Source: Alicyclobacillus sp. ALC3 | GTDB taxonomy: Bacteria; Bacillota; Bacilli; Alicyclobacillales; Alicyclobacillaceae | Reading direction: 5' to 3' | Length of the DNA stretch: 64,000 nt | Assembly: GCF_028751195.1 (NCBI RefSeq) | Contig: NZ_CP066784.1 | Coordinates: 1,550,001 to 1,614,000, forward strand | Shown here: positions 39,535 through 48,458 of the stretch, piece by piece | Position numbering within the stretch: position 1 is the first letter of the stretch | Layout of the letters: each line of letters opens with the position of its first letter | Notes under the pieces: model-generated | Database searches by the model: none | What the model saw: the letters and a program-made list of their open reading frames with translations, nothing else | Told to the model about the DNA's origin: nothing | Program-made: the position numbers and the translations under genes

Positions 39535-40875
39535 TCAGAAGCGGCGGCGGCGGTGTGACGGCGGGATCGACATCGCTTCACGGTACTTCGCAACCGTCCG
39601 GCGGGACAGGAATACGCCATCGGCTTCCAACTTACTTCTGATCTCTTCGTCAGACAGTGGCGCACCGCTGTCTTCCGACTCAATCATCGCACGAATGGCG
39701 TGCTTCGCGGACTTGGCTGAACCGCTGCCGGTTTTCGTCGTGATTTCCGTGGAGAAAAAGTATTTCATCTCGTAGATGCCGCGGGGCGTCTGCATGTACT
39801 TGTTTCGCGTCGCGCGGCTGATGGTCGACTCGTGCAGTCCGAGCGCATCGGCGACCTGACGCAAAGTCAGGGGACGCAGGGCACAGGCGCCGCGATCGAA
39901 AAATTCTGCCTGCAAGCTGACCAGTGCGTCCGCGACGCGGTGCAGCGTCATCCGCCGCTGCTCAATGCAGCGAACCAGCCACTGTACTGCTTGCGCCTTG
40001 CTGGTGAGATACTGGCGCGTCTCGGTGTCGGCGGCCGCAATGAAGCGGTGATACCCCGCATCCAGGCGGATGTTCGGCTGCGCCGAATCGTTGGTCAAAA
40101 CAACCCACTTGTCTCCGACCTTCTCCACAGTTACGTCCGGGATGATGTACGCCGGGCGGTCTCCCCAGCTCGACAGCCCAGGTCGCGGGTTGAGCTGACG
40201 GAGCGCATCCACGGCTTCCTGCAAGGCACTCGTCGAAACGCGCAGGCGACGAGCCAGCCGAGCGAGTCTTCCCGCCGCAACGTCTTCGAGTCCGGAGGTA
40301 ACGATTTGCTCCACTAAATCGTAATGGCAAACGGGCACGAGGTGCAGCTGCATATACAGACACTCCTGCAGGTTGCGAGCGCCAATACCCGGCGGATCAC
40401 AGGACTGCAAGCGCTCAACTGCTGCAGCAATATCGGATAGCGGCGCGTGAATCCAGCAAGCGAGTTCCTCGTCGCTCTCGCGCAGGTAGCCTTGTTCGTC
40501 AAGAGCCCCGACGAGAAAACGAGCGATCTCAGAGATGCGGTCAGAGGGATAGCTGAGGCGAATTTGTTCTTCTAAATAGTCCTGGAGTTGCTGTGGAGAG
40601 GCAACGACCTGTTCGAGTGGCGGTGCTTGCCGCTCGCCAGAAGCGACGTGCGCGCGGCTACTACGTACGCTGCCAAGTCGCGTGCCAGTCCACGGCCGCA
40701 GCCATTCAGTCGACACCGGCTGAACGTCAGCGAGCGGATTGGACGACATTTCTTCCTGAACATACTGATCGAGCTCAACAGCCGAACACTGCAGCACCGT
40801 AATGGCCTGCCGCATTTGCTGGGTCATAAGTAGTCGTTGGACCTGTTCCTGATACAACCCATACCCCATGCTCAT
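39535..40875 (-). CDS. rpoN: RNA polymerase sigma-54 factor
   Basis: 446 residues from ATG 40,875. The N-terminal glutamine-rich activator-interaction region (YQEQVQRLLMTQQMRQAITV) is present, followed by core-binding and HTH domains (LRQVADALGLHESTISRATR) and the RpoN box SRRTVAKYREAM near the C-terminus, which binds the -24 promoter element. It ends 154 bases before cggR on the same strand; rpoN next to cggR is seen in several Firmicutes. No sigma-54 activator is encoded in this window. Confidence 0.96.
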   Translation of the reverse strand: MSMGYGLYQEQVQRLLMTQQMRQAITVLQCSAVELDQYVQEEMSSNPLADVQPVSTEWLRPWTGTRLGSVRSSRAHVASGERQAPPLEQVVASPQQLQDYLEEQIRLSYPSDRISEIARFLVGALDEQGYLRESDEELACWIHAPLSDIAAAVERLQSCDPPGIGARNLQECLYMQLHLVPVCHYDLVEQIVTSGLEDVAAGRLARLARRLRVSTSALQEAVDALRQLNPRPGLSSWGDRPAYIIPDVTVEKVGDKWVVLTNDSAQPNIRLDAGYHRFIAAADTETRQYLTSKAQAVQWLVRCIEQRRMTLHRVADALVSLQAEFFDRGACALRPLTLRQVADALGLHESTISRATRNKYMQTPRGIYEMKYFFSTEITTKTGSGSAKSAKHAIRAMIESEDSGAPLSDEEIRSKLEADGVFLSRRTVAKYREAMSIPPSHRRRRF

Positions 40876-41335
40876 CGTGATCCACCCTTCCTGTCTGGGG
40901 CTGGCCTCAGAATCGCGTACGAGCCTGCACAGCTTTCCCTGGTTGAAAGCGTATTCAAACAAGAGACAACGAGACGGAGAAGTCGGCGGATGGGAGGGTT
41001 GGACTCGTGATGGTCTATCCTGCCTAGTCTACATGTCCATATCAACACTTATTCTGCATCGTTGGCATGATTCCTGCTAGGGGTACTTGAAAAGATTTTA
41101 TGCAGCGGCTGGGTAAATCTTGCCTCCGTTCGCCCCATACGTGCATTTTCGCCCGATTGTAAGCGACTCTCGGTATGCCTGCCGTGCCGCTTAGTGGCAG
41201 TCCGGAATCGACTGTGTAGCAAACGAGCCTATGGAGAATACACATAGAGTACGGTCCGGCAGAGCACAAGCCGGTGGAATAAGCTCTGGTTGTCCACGGC
41301 ACGGCAGCCGGGTGAAGGAATGCGAGGGAGCGGCA
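40876..41335. other. Divergent intergenic region rpoN/comER
   Basis: About 460 bases with the promoters of two diverging genes. I see no RNA gene, riboswitch or strong repeat. Confidence 0.4.
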
Positions 41336-42151
41336 TTGCGCATCGGGATCATTGGAACAGGCAGCATGGGCGGCATGTTGGCCAAAGCGTGGGCCACGGC
41401 TGGCAAAGCGGAAGTGTTCGTATACAACCGTACGCCAGAAAAGGCGCGAGAATTAGCGCGCCAAGTCCCGCGAATCCACGTCGCCGCAAGCGCCCAGGAC
41501 GTCGCTCGGTTTACAGACGTACTGGTCGTCGCCACGCGAGCTTCGGACGGCCGCGTGTTGCTCAATCAAATTGGCGATATTCTCGCACCGTCGCAGGTTC
41601 TCGCCACCACTATCAGCACCATCCCGCTCACCGAACTCGAAACCTGTACGCGCGCCAAAGTGGCCAAGGTCATACCCAGCATCGTGCAGTCAGTCCAAAG
41701 CGGTGTACTTTTGGTCAGCTATGGATCGCGTTTCAGTGGCCCCGACCAGGAGGTCTTTGAGTCGGTACTCGGGCAGATTGCTCTCCCGTTCGCCGTCGGC
41801 GAAGACCAACTCCGCGTCTGCTCTGACTTGACGAGTTGCGGACCGGCCTTCATCGCGTCCATCCTGAACGCGTGGGCAGAAGCCGCCACCAAGACGGGGC
41901 GCATCAGCCGTGGCGAGGCGGAGTTTTTGATCACGCACACCTTTACCAGCACGGCCAACCTGTTCTTGTCTGGCTTGTCGGCCGCTGACGTCTTACAGCG
42001 CGTCACTGTGCCGGGAGGCGTGACCGAAGTCGGACTCGACGTCCTCGACGGGCGCGTTCGGGCGGTCTTCGAGGACCTGCACGCGCAGACTGAGCAGCAC
42101 AGTCGCTGCAAACCGGCGGTTCAACCGCTCGCATCTGGGCAGGAGTCGTAG
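41336..42151 (+). CDS. comER: ComER-like NAD(P)-binding protein (pyrroline-5-carboxylate reductase family)
   Basis: 271 residues from TTG 41,336, chosen because GAGGGAG precedes it by five bases and the Rossmann motif starts at once (RIGIIGTGSMGGMLAKAW); the frame is open to 41,231. The fold is that of ProC, with a C-terminal helical domain (LTSCGPAFIASILNAWAEAA, VTVPGGVTEVGLDVL). The divergence from true ProC, especially around the substrate pocket, matches ComER, a protein named after the late competence locus but of unclear enzymatic role. It converges on pepF across a 1.35-kb repeat region. Confidence 0.82.
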   Translation: MRIGIIGTGSMGGMLAKAWATAGKAEVFVYNRTPEKARELARQVPRIHVAASAQDVARFTDVLVVATRASDGRVLLNQIGDILAPSQVLATTISTIPLTELETCTRAKVAKVIPSIVQSVQSGVLLVSYGSRFSGPDQEVFESVLGQIALPFAVGEDQLRVCSDLTSCGPAFIASILNAWAEAATKTGRISRGEAEFLITHTFTSTANLFLSGLSAADVLQRVTVPGGVTEVGLDVLDGRVRAVFEDLHAQTEQHSRCKPAVQPLASGQES

Positions 42152-42169
42152 CGGGATGGGGCCCGTATG

Positions 42170-42238
42170 GGCCTGGCCGGGGGGCCTGGCCGGGGGGCGG
42201 GGCCGGGGGGCGGGGCCGGGGGGCGCGGGGGCGGGCGC
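42170..42238 (+). repeat. G-tract-rich segment
   Basis: Successive runs of four to six Gs separated by GGCC or CC spacers on the plus strand, immediately after comER. It could fold into a G-quadruplex in DNA or in the comER transcript and may act as a termination or pause site. Confidence 0.6.
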
Positions 42239-42250
42239 ATCGAGGGGCGC

Positions 42251-43051
42251 AGGTGTCATTTTGACACCTACGGGCGGTAGCAGGGCAGCGTAAGTGTCAT
42301 TTTGACACTTACGGACGGGACCACGCCTGCGTAAGTGTCATTTTGACACCTACGCACCGGACCACGCCTCCCTAGGTGTCATTTTGACACTTACGGGCGG
42401 AACCACGCCTACGTAAGTGTCATTTTGACACCTACGGGCAGGACCACGCCTACGTAGGTGTCATTTTGACACTTACGGACGGAACCACGCCTCCCTAGGT
42501 GTCATTTTGACACCTACAGACCGGACCACGCCTGCGTAAGTGTCATTTTGACACCTACGGACGGAACCACGCCTGCGTAAGTGTCATTTTGACACCTACG
42601 GACCGGACCACGCCTGCGTAAGTGTCATTTTGACACCTACGGACCGGACCACGCCTGCGTAAGTGTCATTTTGACACCTACAGGCGGAACCACGCCTACG
42701 TAGGTGTCATTTTGACACCTACAGACGGAAGCACACCTGCGTAGGTGTCATTTTGACACCTAGGGAAGGAACCACGCCTGCGTAGGTGTCATTTTGACAC
42801 CTAGAGAAGGAACCACGCCTACGTAGGTGTCATTTTGACACCTACAGACGGAACCACGCCTGCGTAAGTGTCATTTTGACACCTACGGACGGAACCACGC
42901 CTACGTAGGTGTCATTTTGACACCTACGGACCTGACCACGCCTACGTAAGTGTCATTTTGACACCTACGCACCGGACCACGCCTCCCTAGGTGTCATTTT
43001 GACACCTACGGACGGAACCACGCCTGCGTAGGTGTCATTTTGACACCTACG
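42251..43051. repeat. Tandem array of 20 palindromic repeats, 41-bp period
   Basis: The 13-bp core TGTCATTTTGACA occurs 20 times, from 42,254-42,266 to 43,033-43,045: 19 steps over 779 bp, exactly 41 bp on average. The core is invariant, while the flanks alternate TAGG/TAAG before and CCTA/CTTA after. The spacer is a degenerate ACGGACGGAACCACGCCTGCG-like sequence. The core is a palindrome with arms GTGTCA/TGACAC and a three-T centre. It could bind a dimeric regulator on one DNA face (41 bp is about four helical turns) or form a row of hairpins in RNA. There is no cas gene nearby and the spacers are not unique. Confidence 0.9.
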
Positions 43052-43086
43052 CACGGGATGGTAGTTTACAGGTGCGGATCTCGGCC

Positions 43087-43271
43087 GCCAATTTGGCGCT
43101 ACTGATACGCCAACGCCACTTTGGCCGGGTCTTCGCTTCCGCCATGTGCTGTAACGCCAAACTGGCGCTGTCTCAACAGCCGGACACAGTAATTGCGCCA
43201 GAATGGCGCTCCGCCTCTGTCGTCGACTTAGCACTAGAATCTCTCATGCTCCTGCGGAACGCCAAAATGGC
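43087..43271. repeat. Five copies of a second palindrome, GCCA-N3-TGGC
   Basis: Copies at 43,087-43,097, 43,115-43,125, 43,156-43,166, 43,197-43,207 and 43,261-43,271 have centres ATT, CTT, AAC, GAA and AAA. Arms are fixed while centres vary, as in binding sites of a dimeric protein. Spacings are 28, 41, 41 and 64 bp, so part of it keeps the 41-bp period of the neighbouring array. Confidence 0.7.
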
Positions 43272-43505
43272 CGCAAGAGACGATTTTCTCATCAATTGCC
43301 GGGAGACGAGCCGGCTCCCCCGCCCTAGTCCCCACCTTGGCCCATTCAAGGCCATTCATCGGTCACGGAACGGAAACACGAGAAGCCCCTTGGTTGCCAC
43401 TGGCTTGGTTACACTGGCTTGATCGCGCCCGGCCACGCCCCGACGCGTCCGATCGAGAGTCCGGTGAAGAAGGCGCGCACGGCGCGCCTCCCCCTACGCC
43501 TCCCC

Positions 43506-45308
43506 CTACAGCAGCTGGCCGAGTTCCTCCGTCTGCTTGGCGAAGAGGTCAATCGTGGTGCGGACGGGATCAGGCGAAGTCATGTCGACGCCGGCCAGCT
43601 TGAGCTGCTCAATCGGGTAGTCGGAGCCGCCACTCTGCAAGAATTTGAGGTAGCGGTCGACGGCCGGTTGGCCTTCAGTCAAAATTTGCTGGGACAGGGC
43701 CGTTGCAGCCGAGATGCCGGTCGCGTACTTGTAGACGTAGAACGAGTTGTAGAAGTGTGGGATGCGCGCCCACTCGAGTTCGATGTCCTTGTCGACGTCG
43801 CAGACAGGGCCAAAGAACTGCTGGTTCAACTCGTAGTAGGTGGCGCACAGCCACTCCGGCGTCAAGGCGCCGCCTTCGGTCGCGTACTGGTGCGCTAGCT
43901 TCTCGAACTCCGCGAACATCGTCTGGCGGAACAGCGTCGCGCGCAGGCGCTCGAGCTGGAAGTTGAGCAGATACGCGCGCGTCTGCTTATCCGTCGACTG
44001 CTGCAGCAAGTGGTGCAGGAGCAGGGCCTCGTTGCAAGTGGACGCGACTTCCGCGACAAAGATGGTGTAGTTCGCGTACACAAACGGCTGCGCCTCGCTC
44101 GAAAAGTAGGAGTGCATCGTGTGGCCGAGCTCGTGGGCGACGGTGAACACGTCGCTCATCCGATCCTGGTAGTTGAGCAGGATGTAGGGATGCACGCCGT
44201 ACACGCCGGCGCTGTACGCCCCGCTCGCTTTGCCCGGTGTCTCGTAGACGTCGACCCAACGCGAGTTGAACGCCTTCGTAGCAACCTCACCGTACTTTTC
44301 GCCGAGCGGGCGCAGAGCCGTTTTGACCGTTTTGACGGCTTCGTCATACGGGATCTGCAAATGCAAGTCCGGGACGAGCGGCGTGTAGAGGTCGTACATA
44401 TGCAACTCGTCGAGGCCGAGCACGCGTTTGCGCAGGCGCAGGTAGTCGTGCAGTTTCGGCAGTGCCTCGTGGACGGCGTCAATCAGGTTGTCGTAGACGG
44501 ACAGCGGCACGTTGTCATCGTCGAGGGCGGCTTCGCGCGCAGACCCATAGTTGCGTGCGCGGGCGTAGAACATATCCTTCTTCACGTTCGCCGAGAACGT
44601 TGCAGACAGCGTGTTGATGTGTTTGCGGTAGGTCGGCAAAAACGCCTCGAACACATTTTTGCGCACGTCCCGATTGCGACTCTCAATCAGTGAACCGTAG
44701 CGGCCGTGCGTCAGTTCAACCTCGTTGCCGTCCTCATCTTTCACCTTCGGAAAGCGGGTGTCGGCGTCATTGAACATCGTAAAAATCTGGTCCGGCGCCT
44801 CCGCCATCTCCCCCGCCATCGCGAGCAGTCGCTCTTCTGCCGCAGAGAGGATGTGCGCTTTGTGGCGCAGCATCTCGTTCAACAGGAACGTGTAGAGGCG
44901 AAGGTCCTCGTTCTCGGCGAGAAAGCCCTTGATGCGGTCCTCCGGCATCGCCAAAACTTCTGGGACAAAGAACGAGCGAGCACTCTCGGTCTCAATTAAC
45001 AGCGCGAGGCCGCGGTCGGCGAGCGCTTGGTACTCGGAGATGGTGTTGTCCTCATCGCGCTTGCGGTGCGCGTAGTTCAGCAGGCGCGAGGCCCTTTCGT
45101 TGATGTCGTCGGAGAGGCGCAGCGCTTTGAGCAGGTTTTCCGCCGAGTCACCGAGGTGTCCGGCGAGTTGCACAAGCTCCCCAGTCAGCGCCTTGATGTC
45201 CTCGGCGTCTTTGTCCCACGCCGCCTGGTTCTCGTAAATGTCTTCAAGGTTCCATTTGTACTGCGGGTCGATCTCGGCTCTCGTCGCTGGTGTCGTTTCC
45301 TTTGCCAT
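43506..45308 (-). CDS. pepF: Oligoendopeptidase F
   Basis: A 600-residue M3-family zinc metallopeptidase cleaving short peptides in the cytoplasm. The zinc motif HELGH lies in VAHELGHTMHSYFSSEA near residue 389, with the downstream glutamate in VAEVASTCNEAL. The N-terminal helical domain (PQYKWNLEDIYENQAAWDKD) and C-terminal GSDYPIEQLKLAGVDM are typical. The length is normal. It starts three bases after the end of the pdp-cdd gene and is probably co-transcribed with it. Confidence 0.96.
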   Translation of the reverse strand: MAKETTPATRAEIDPQYKWNLEDIYENQAAWDKDAEDIKALTGELVQLAGHLGDSAENLLKALRLSDDINERASRLLNYAHRKRDEDNTISEYQALADRGLALLIETESARSFFVPEVLAMPEDRIKGFLAENEDLRLYTFLLNEMLRHKAHILSAAEERLLAMAGEMAEAPDQIFTMFNDADTRFPKVKDEDGNEVELTHGRYGSLIESRNRDVRKNVFEAFLPTYRKHINTLSATFSANVKKDMFYARARNYGSAREAALDDDNVPLSVYDNLIDAVHEALPKLHDYLRLRKRVLGLDELHMYDLYTPLVPDLHLQIPYDEAVKTVKTALRPLGEKYGEVATKAFNSRWVDVYETPGKASGAYSAGVYGVHPYILLNYQDRMSDVFTVAHELGHTMHSYFSSEAQPFVYANYTIFVAEVASTCNEALLLHHLLQQSTDKQTRAYLLNFQLERLRATLFRQTMFAEFEKLAHQYATEGGALTPEWLCATYYELNQQFFGPVCDVDKDIELEWARIPHFYNSFYVYKYATGISAATALSQQILTEGQPAVDRYLKFLQSGGSDYPIEQLKLAGVDMTSPDPVRTTIDLFAKQTEELGQLL

Positions 45309-45311
45309 CTC

Positions 45312-47090
45312 TTATCCCTCCAGAGTCATTTGTGCGGGTCCAAACGCGTATGGCAACAAGCCTTTGATGGACGTCTGCTTGGTATTGCCTCTCATATCGC
45401 CGAGCACCACCGGCATGTCAGGCGGACAGAACTCCGCCAGCACCTGCCGGCATGCGCCGCAGGGCGCGACAGGGCCGTTGCTGTCAGCTACGACTGCCAG
45501 TGCAGCGACCGCTGGCGGCGTGCCACCGTTCTCCATCAGCGCGCGAAAAACTGCCGTTCGCTCGGCGCAGTTTGTGAGTCCGTACGAAGCGTTCTCGATG
45601 TTCGCACCGAGAATGACACGGCCGTCGCTCAACTGCAAGGCTGCGCCGACGGCAAAGTGCGAGTACGGCACATAGGCCGACTTGTGCGCTTCTTTCGCTT
45701 GTTCGAGGAGCGCTCCGAGGTCAGGTAACGATGCTGATCTCGATTCCACAACCACACCTGTTGCCGCGGACGCGCCCACATGTCCGCCGCGCACCGTGTC
45801 GAGCACGAGCGGGCGTTCAAACGGAGCTTCGTTCGCAATTCCGATGCACCCACGCAGCGATTTCATCGCCGCCTCGGCGTCTGCCTCCGTCTTCGCGTGC
45901 ACTTCGACGAGCGGTTCGCCTTGCACAACCCGCTGGCCGACTTTGCGGCGCAGGACGAGGCCAACTGCGGCGTCAATTGTGTCGGTGTGTTTAGCGCGGC
46001 CTGCGCCAAGTTCCATCGCGACGCGGCCAATGGCCTGTGCGTGCAGGTATGTAACAACGCCATCTTCCCAAGCCGTCAAGTTGGTTGTGACCGGAGCGCT
46101 CGGGAGCAGCGTGAGGTCATCGGTGACGCGCGGGTCGCCGCCTTGAGCCGCAATCCACGCCTTCATCTTCGCGAGCGCCGCGCCGCTTTCAATCAGCTCC
46201 GCAAGCGCGTTGCGCGCTTCTTCAGCACTCGCTGCCTTGCCGCCTGCCACGAGCATCTCTGCGCCGAGCGTCAGGCACAGTTCAGTCAGGTCCGCTGGAC
46301 CGCGGCCGTGCAGGGTGAGAATCGCCTCGCGCACTTCGAGCGCATTGCCCACCGCGTAGCCAAGCGGCTCCTCCATGCGCGTCAGCACAGCGGTTGCGCG
46401 GCGACCGGCGTGATCGGCAATCGCGACCATCGTCTCCGCTAGCTTGCGCGCATCCGCGATGTCTTTCATGAACGCGCCGTCACCGACTTTCACGTCCAGC
46501 ACAATCGCGTCTGCGCCGCTCGCCAGCTTCTTGCTCATGATGGAACTCGCAATCAACGGAATGGCGTCTACCGTCGCAGTCACGTCGCGCAGAGCGTACA
46601 GCTTCTTGTCCGCTGGCGCGAGGTCTGCCGTTTGGCCGGCGACTGCGATTGCGATGCGTTGCACCTGCTCGCGGAACGCCGCCATCGCGATGTCTGTCCG
46701 AAACCCAGGAATGGACTCCAGCTTGTCGATCGTGCCGCCCGTGTGTCCGAGTCCACGCCCGGACATCTTCGCGATGGGCACACCGGCAGCGGCCACGAGT
46801 GGACCGAGCACGAGCGTGGTGGTATCCCCGACGCCGCCAGTGCTGTGCTTGTCGACTTTGATGCCGGGAATGTCTGACCAGTCAAGTTGCTGACCGGACT
46901 CCGCCATGGCCATCGTCAGTTCAGCGGTCTCCGTGTCGTTCATCCCTTGCAAGCAGACAGCCATCGCCAGCGCGCTCATCTGGTAATCCGGAACGTCGCC
47001 TTTCGTGTAGGCATCCACAGCGAAGCGAATTTCGTCTCGGGACAACACCTCACCGCGGCGTTTCCGATAAATGATGTCATACATTCTCAT
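45312..47090 (-). CDS. Fused pyrimidine-nucleoside phosphorylase / cytidine deaminase
   Basis: 592 residues from ATG 47,090 (GGAGG, eight bases upstream). Residues 1 to about 435 are a thymidine/pyrimidine-nucleoside phosphorylase: KVDKHSTGGVGD binds phosphate, KMSGRGLGHTGGT follows, and a C-terminal PYNP domain (VHAKTEADAEAA) is present. Residues about 455-590 are a complete cytidine deaminase: YVPYSHFAVGAAL, the zinc and proton-shuttle motif NCAERTAVF, and PCGACRQVLAEF. The two steps are consecutive in salvage: cytidine to uridine, then phosphorolysis to uracil. I see no frameshift or ribosome binding site at the junction, so it reads as a true fusion. In B. subtilis pdp and cdd are separate genes. 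Confidence 0.93.
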   Translation of the reverse strand: MRMYDIIYRKRRGEVLSRDEIRFAVDAYTKGDVPDYQMSALAMAVCLQGMNDTETAELTMAMAESGQQLDWSDIPGIKVDKHSTGGVGDTTTLVLGPLVAAAGVPIAKMSGRGLGHTGGTIDKLESIPGFRTDIAMAAFREQVQRIAIAVAGQTADLAPADKKLYALRDVTATVDAIPLIASSIMSKKLASGADAIVLDVKVGDGAFMKDIADARKLAETMVAIADHAGRRATAVLTRMEEPLGYAVGNALEVREAILTLHGRGPADLTELCLTLGAEMLVAGGKAASAEEARNALAELIESGAALAKMKAWIAAQGGDPRVTDDLTLLPSAPVTTNLTAWEDGVVTYLHAQAIGRVAMELGAGRAKHTDTIDAAVGLVLRRKVGQRVVQGEPLVEVHAKTEADAEAAMKSLRGCIGIANEAPFERPLVLDTVRGGHVGASAATGVVVESRSASLPDLGALLEQAKEAHKSAYVPYSHFAVGAALQLSDGRVILGANIENASYGLTNCAERTAVFRALMENGGTPPAVAALAVVADSNGPVAPCGACRQVLAEFCPPDMPVVLGDMRGNTKQTSIKGLLPYAFGPAQMTLEG

Positions 47091-47345
47091 GCTGTCAGCC
47101 TCCGTTCCTTCGCACGACATCCACAGTATAGCAAACTCGGGCCAAATCCCCTCGCCGACGGGCCGTGCAAAGCCCCCTCACAGACTAGCCGCCTGAACAG
47201 ACAACTGCCTTCGCAATCGCCTGGGCAACTCCCTGCCAGTCAAAACTCCCAATGGCTATTCTCCTGTTCGATCCACACTTGACACCTACTGTCCCCTGTG
47301 AGGAAATGAAGATATCTCAGTCGACCGACGGAACAGGGAGGCAGA

Positions 47346-48206
47346 ATGGCTCCTTCCACAGAGACTCAGCAGGCAGAACAACGCCGATTCGTGGTCCTCA
47401 TAGGCGCTGTGATGCTGTTACTGGCCGCTTTAGTCTGGTTGCTCGCGCGTACTCACCTGTGGATACGCGACTGGCCGCTTGCCGCAGTCATCAGTTTAAT
47501 CGCCTGTAGCGGCTGGATTGTAGCGGGCTGGACAGCTGTTTGGCACGTGCTAAAGCGCTGGTCACAGACGCGACACGGCGACATGGAAGCAACCATTTCG
47601 CAGCTCGTCGAGACGTTCTGCATGTCGGTTGAGATGAAAGATCCATACACTCGCGGCCACTCCGAACGCATGACCGCGTATTTGCTGTACCTCGCGGAAA
47701 AAGTCTACGGAAAACTCACGCCGGTCGACGAGGCGCGGATTCGTTCTGGTGGCTTGCTACACGATATCGGCAAGATCTACGTTCCAGACGAACTACTACG
47801 TAAACCGGAGCGGTTGCTCGCCGAGGAGTTTGAACTCGTGCGGGCCCACCCACAGACTGGCGCGGACATCGTCAGTCACATCCCGGGACTGCGCAGTTCT
47901 ATCCCAATCATCCTCTACCATCACGAGCGTTTTGACGGACGCGGTTACCCGGACGGCCTGTCGGGCCACGCCATCCCCCTTGAGGCGAGAATGGCTGCCA
48001 TCGCTGACACGTTTGACGCCATCACCTCGACGCGCGCGTACCGCGGTGCCCAGAGTGTCGAAGCCGCTTTGCAGGAGATCATCACACAGAGCGGCGACCA
48101 GTTTGATCCCGCTCTCGTCCAGACCTTCGTCTACCACTTCCACGGCATCAGGCAACTCCACCACCAGTTCCAGCAGCAAACGCTGCGCCCATCCGCCGGA
48201 CTGTAG
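47346..48206 (+). CDS. Membrane-anchored HD-GYP domain phosphodiesterase
   Basis: 286 residues. Two transmembrane helices (about 18-38 and 46-66) anchor a cytoplasmic HD-GYP domain. The metal-binding HD is in GLLHDIGKIYVP (about 137-148) and the GYP motif in HERFDGRGYPDGLSGH (about 196-211), both intact. Such domains hydrolyse cyclic-di-GMP or related dinucleotides. ATG 47,346 follows GGGAGG by six bases. No sensor domain other than the membrane hairpin is visible. Confidence 0.92.
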   Translation: MAPSTETQQAEQRRFVVLIGAVMLLLAALVWLLARTHLWIRDWPLAAVISLIACSGWIVAGWTAVWHVLKRWSQTRHGDMEATISQLVETFCMSVEMKDPYTRGHSERMTAYLLYLAEKVYGKLTPVDEARIRSGGLLHDIGKIYVPDELLRKPERLLAEEFELVRAHPQTGADIVSHIPGLRSSIPIILYHHERFDGRGYPDGLSGHAIPLEARMAAIADTFDAITSTRAYRGAQSVEAALQEIITQSGDQFDPALVQTFVYHFHGIRQLHHQFQQQTLRPSAGL

Positions 48207-48232
48207 CCGGGCGGTTGCCCCTGCCCCTTCGT

Positions 48233-48302
48233 TTGACACAACACCCTTGACACAACACCCTTGACACAACACCCTTGACACAACACCCTTGACACAACAC
48301 CC
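48233..48302 (+). repeat. Five tandem copies of a 14-bp unit
   Basis: TTGACACAACACCC repeats exactly five times (starts 48,233, 48,247, 48,261, 48,275, 48,289) in the gap between the HD-GYP gene and the flippase-like gene. Each unit contains a -35-like TTGACA. No hairpin is formed. Confidence 0.9.
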
Positions 48303-48458
48303 TTCCACCGACACGTTGCGCCCGTCAAAGCGCCTCAACCGGCACGCCGCCCCCATGTCGTCAAGCGACACACACAGGTGATCGGCCGTGATACAATGCT
48401 TAAAGCGCCCATGGACTCGGACGTAGTCCCGGCAGCCTGTTCCCGGAGTGTGTATTGG

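Noticed and set aside
42251-43051. CRISPR array
   Set aside because: Regular spacing is CRISPR-like, but spacers are near-identical to each other, the conserved core is only 13-21 bp, and no cas gene is present.
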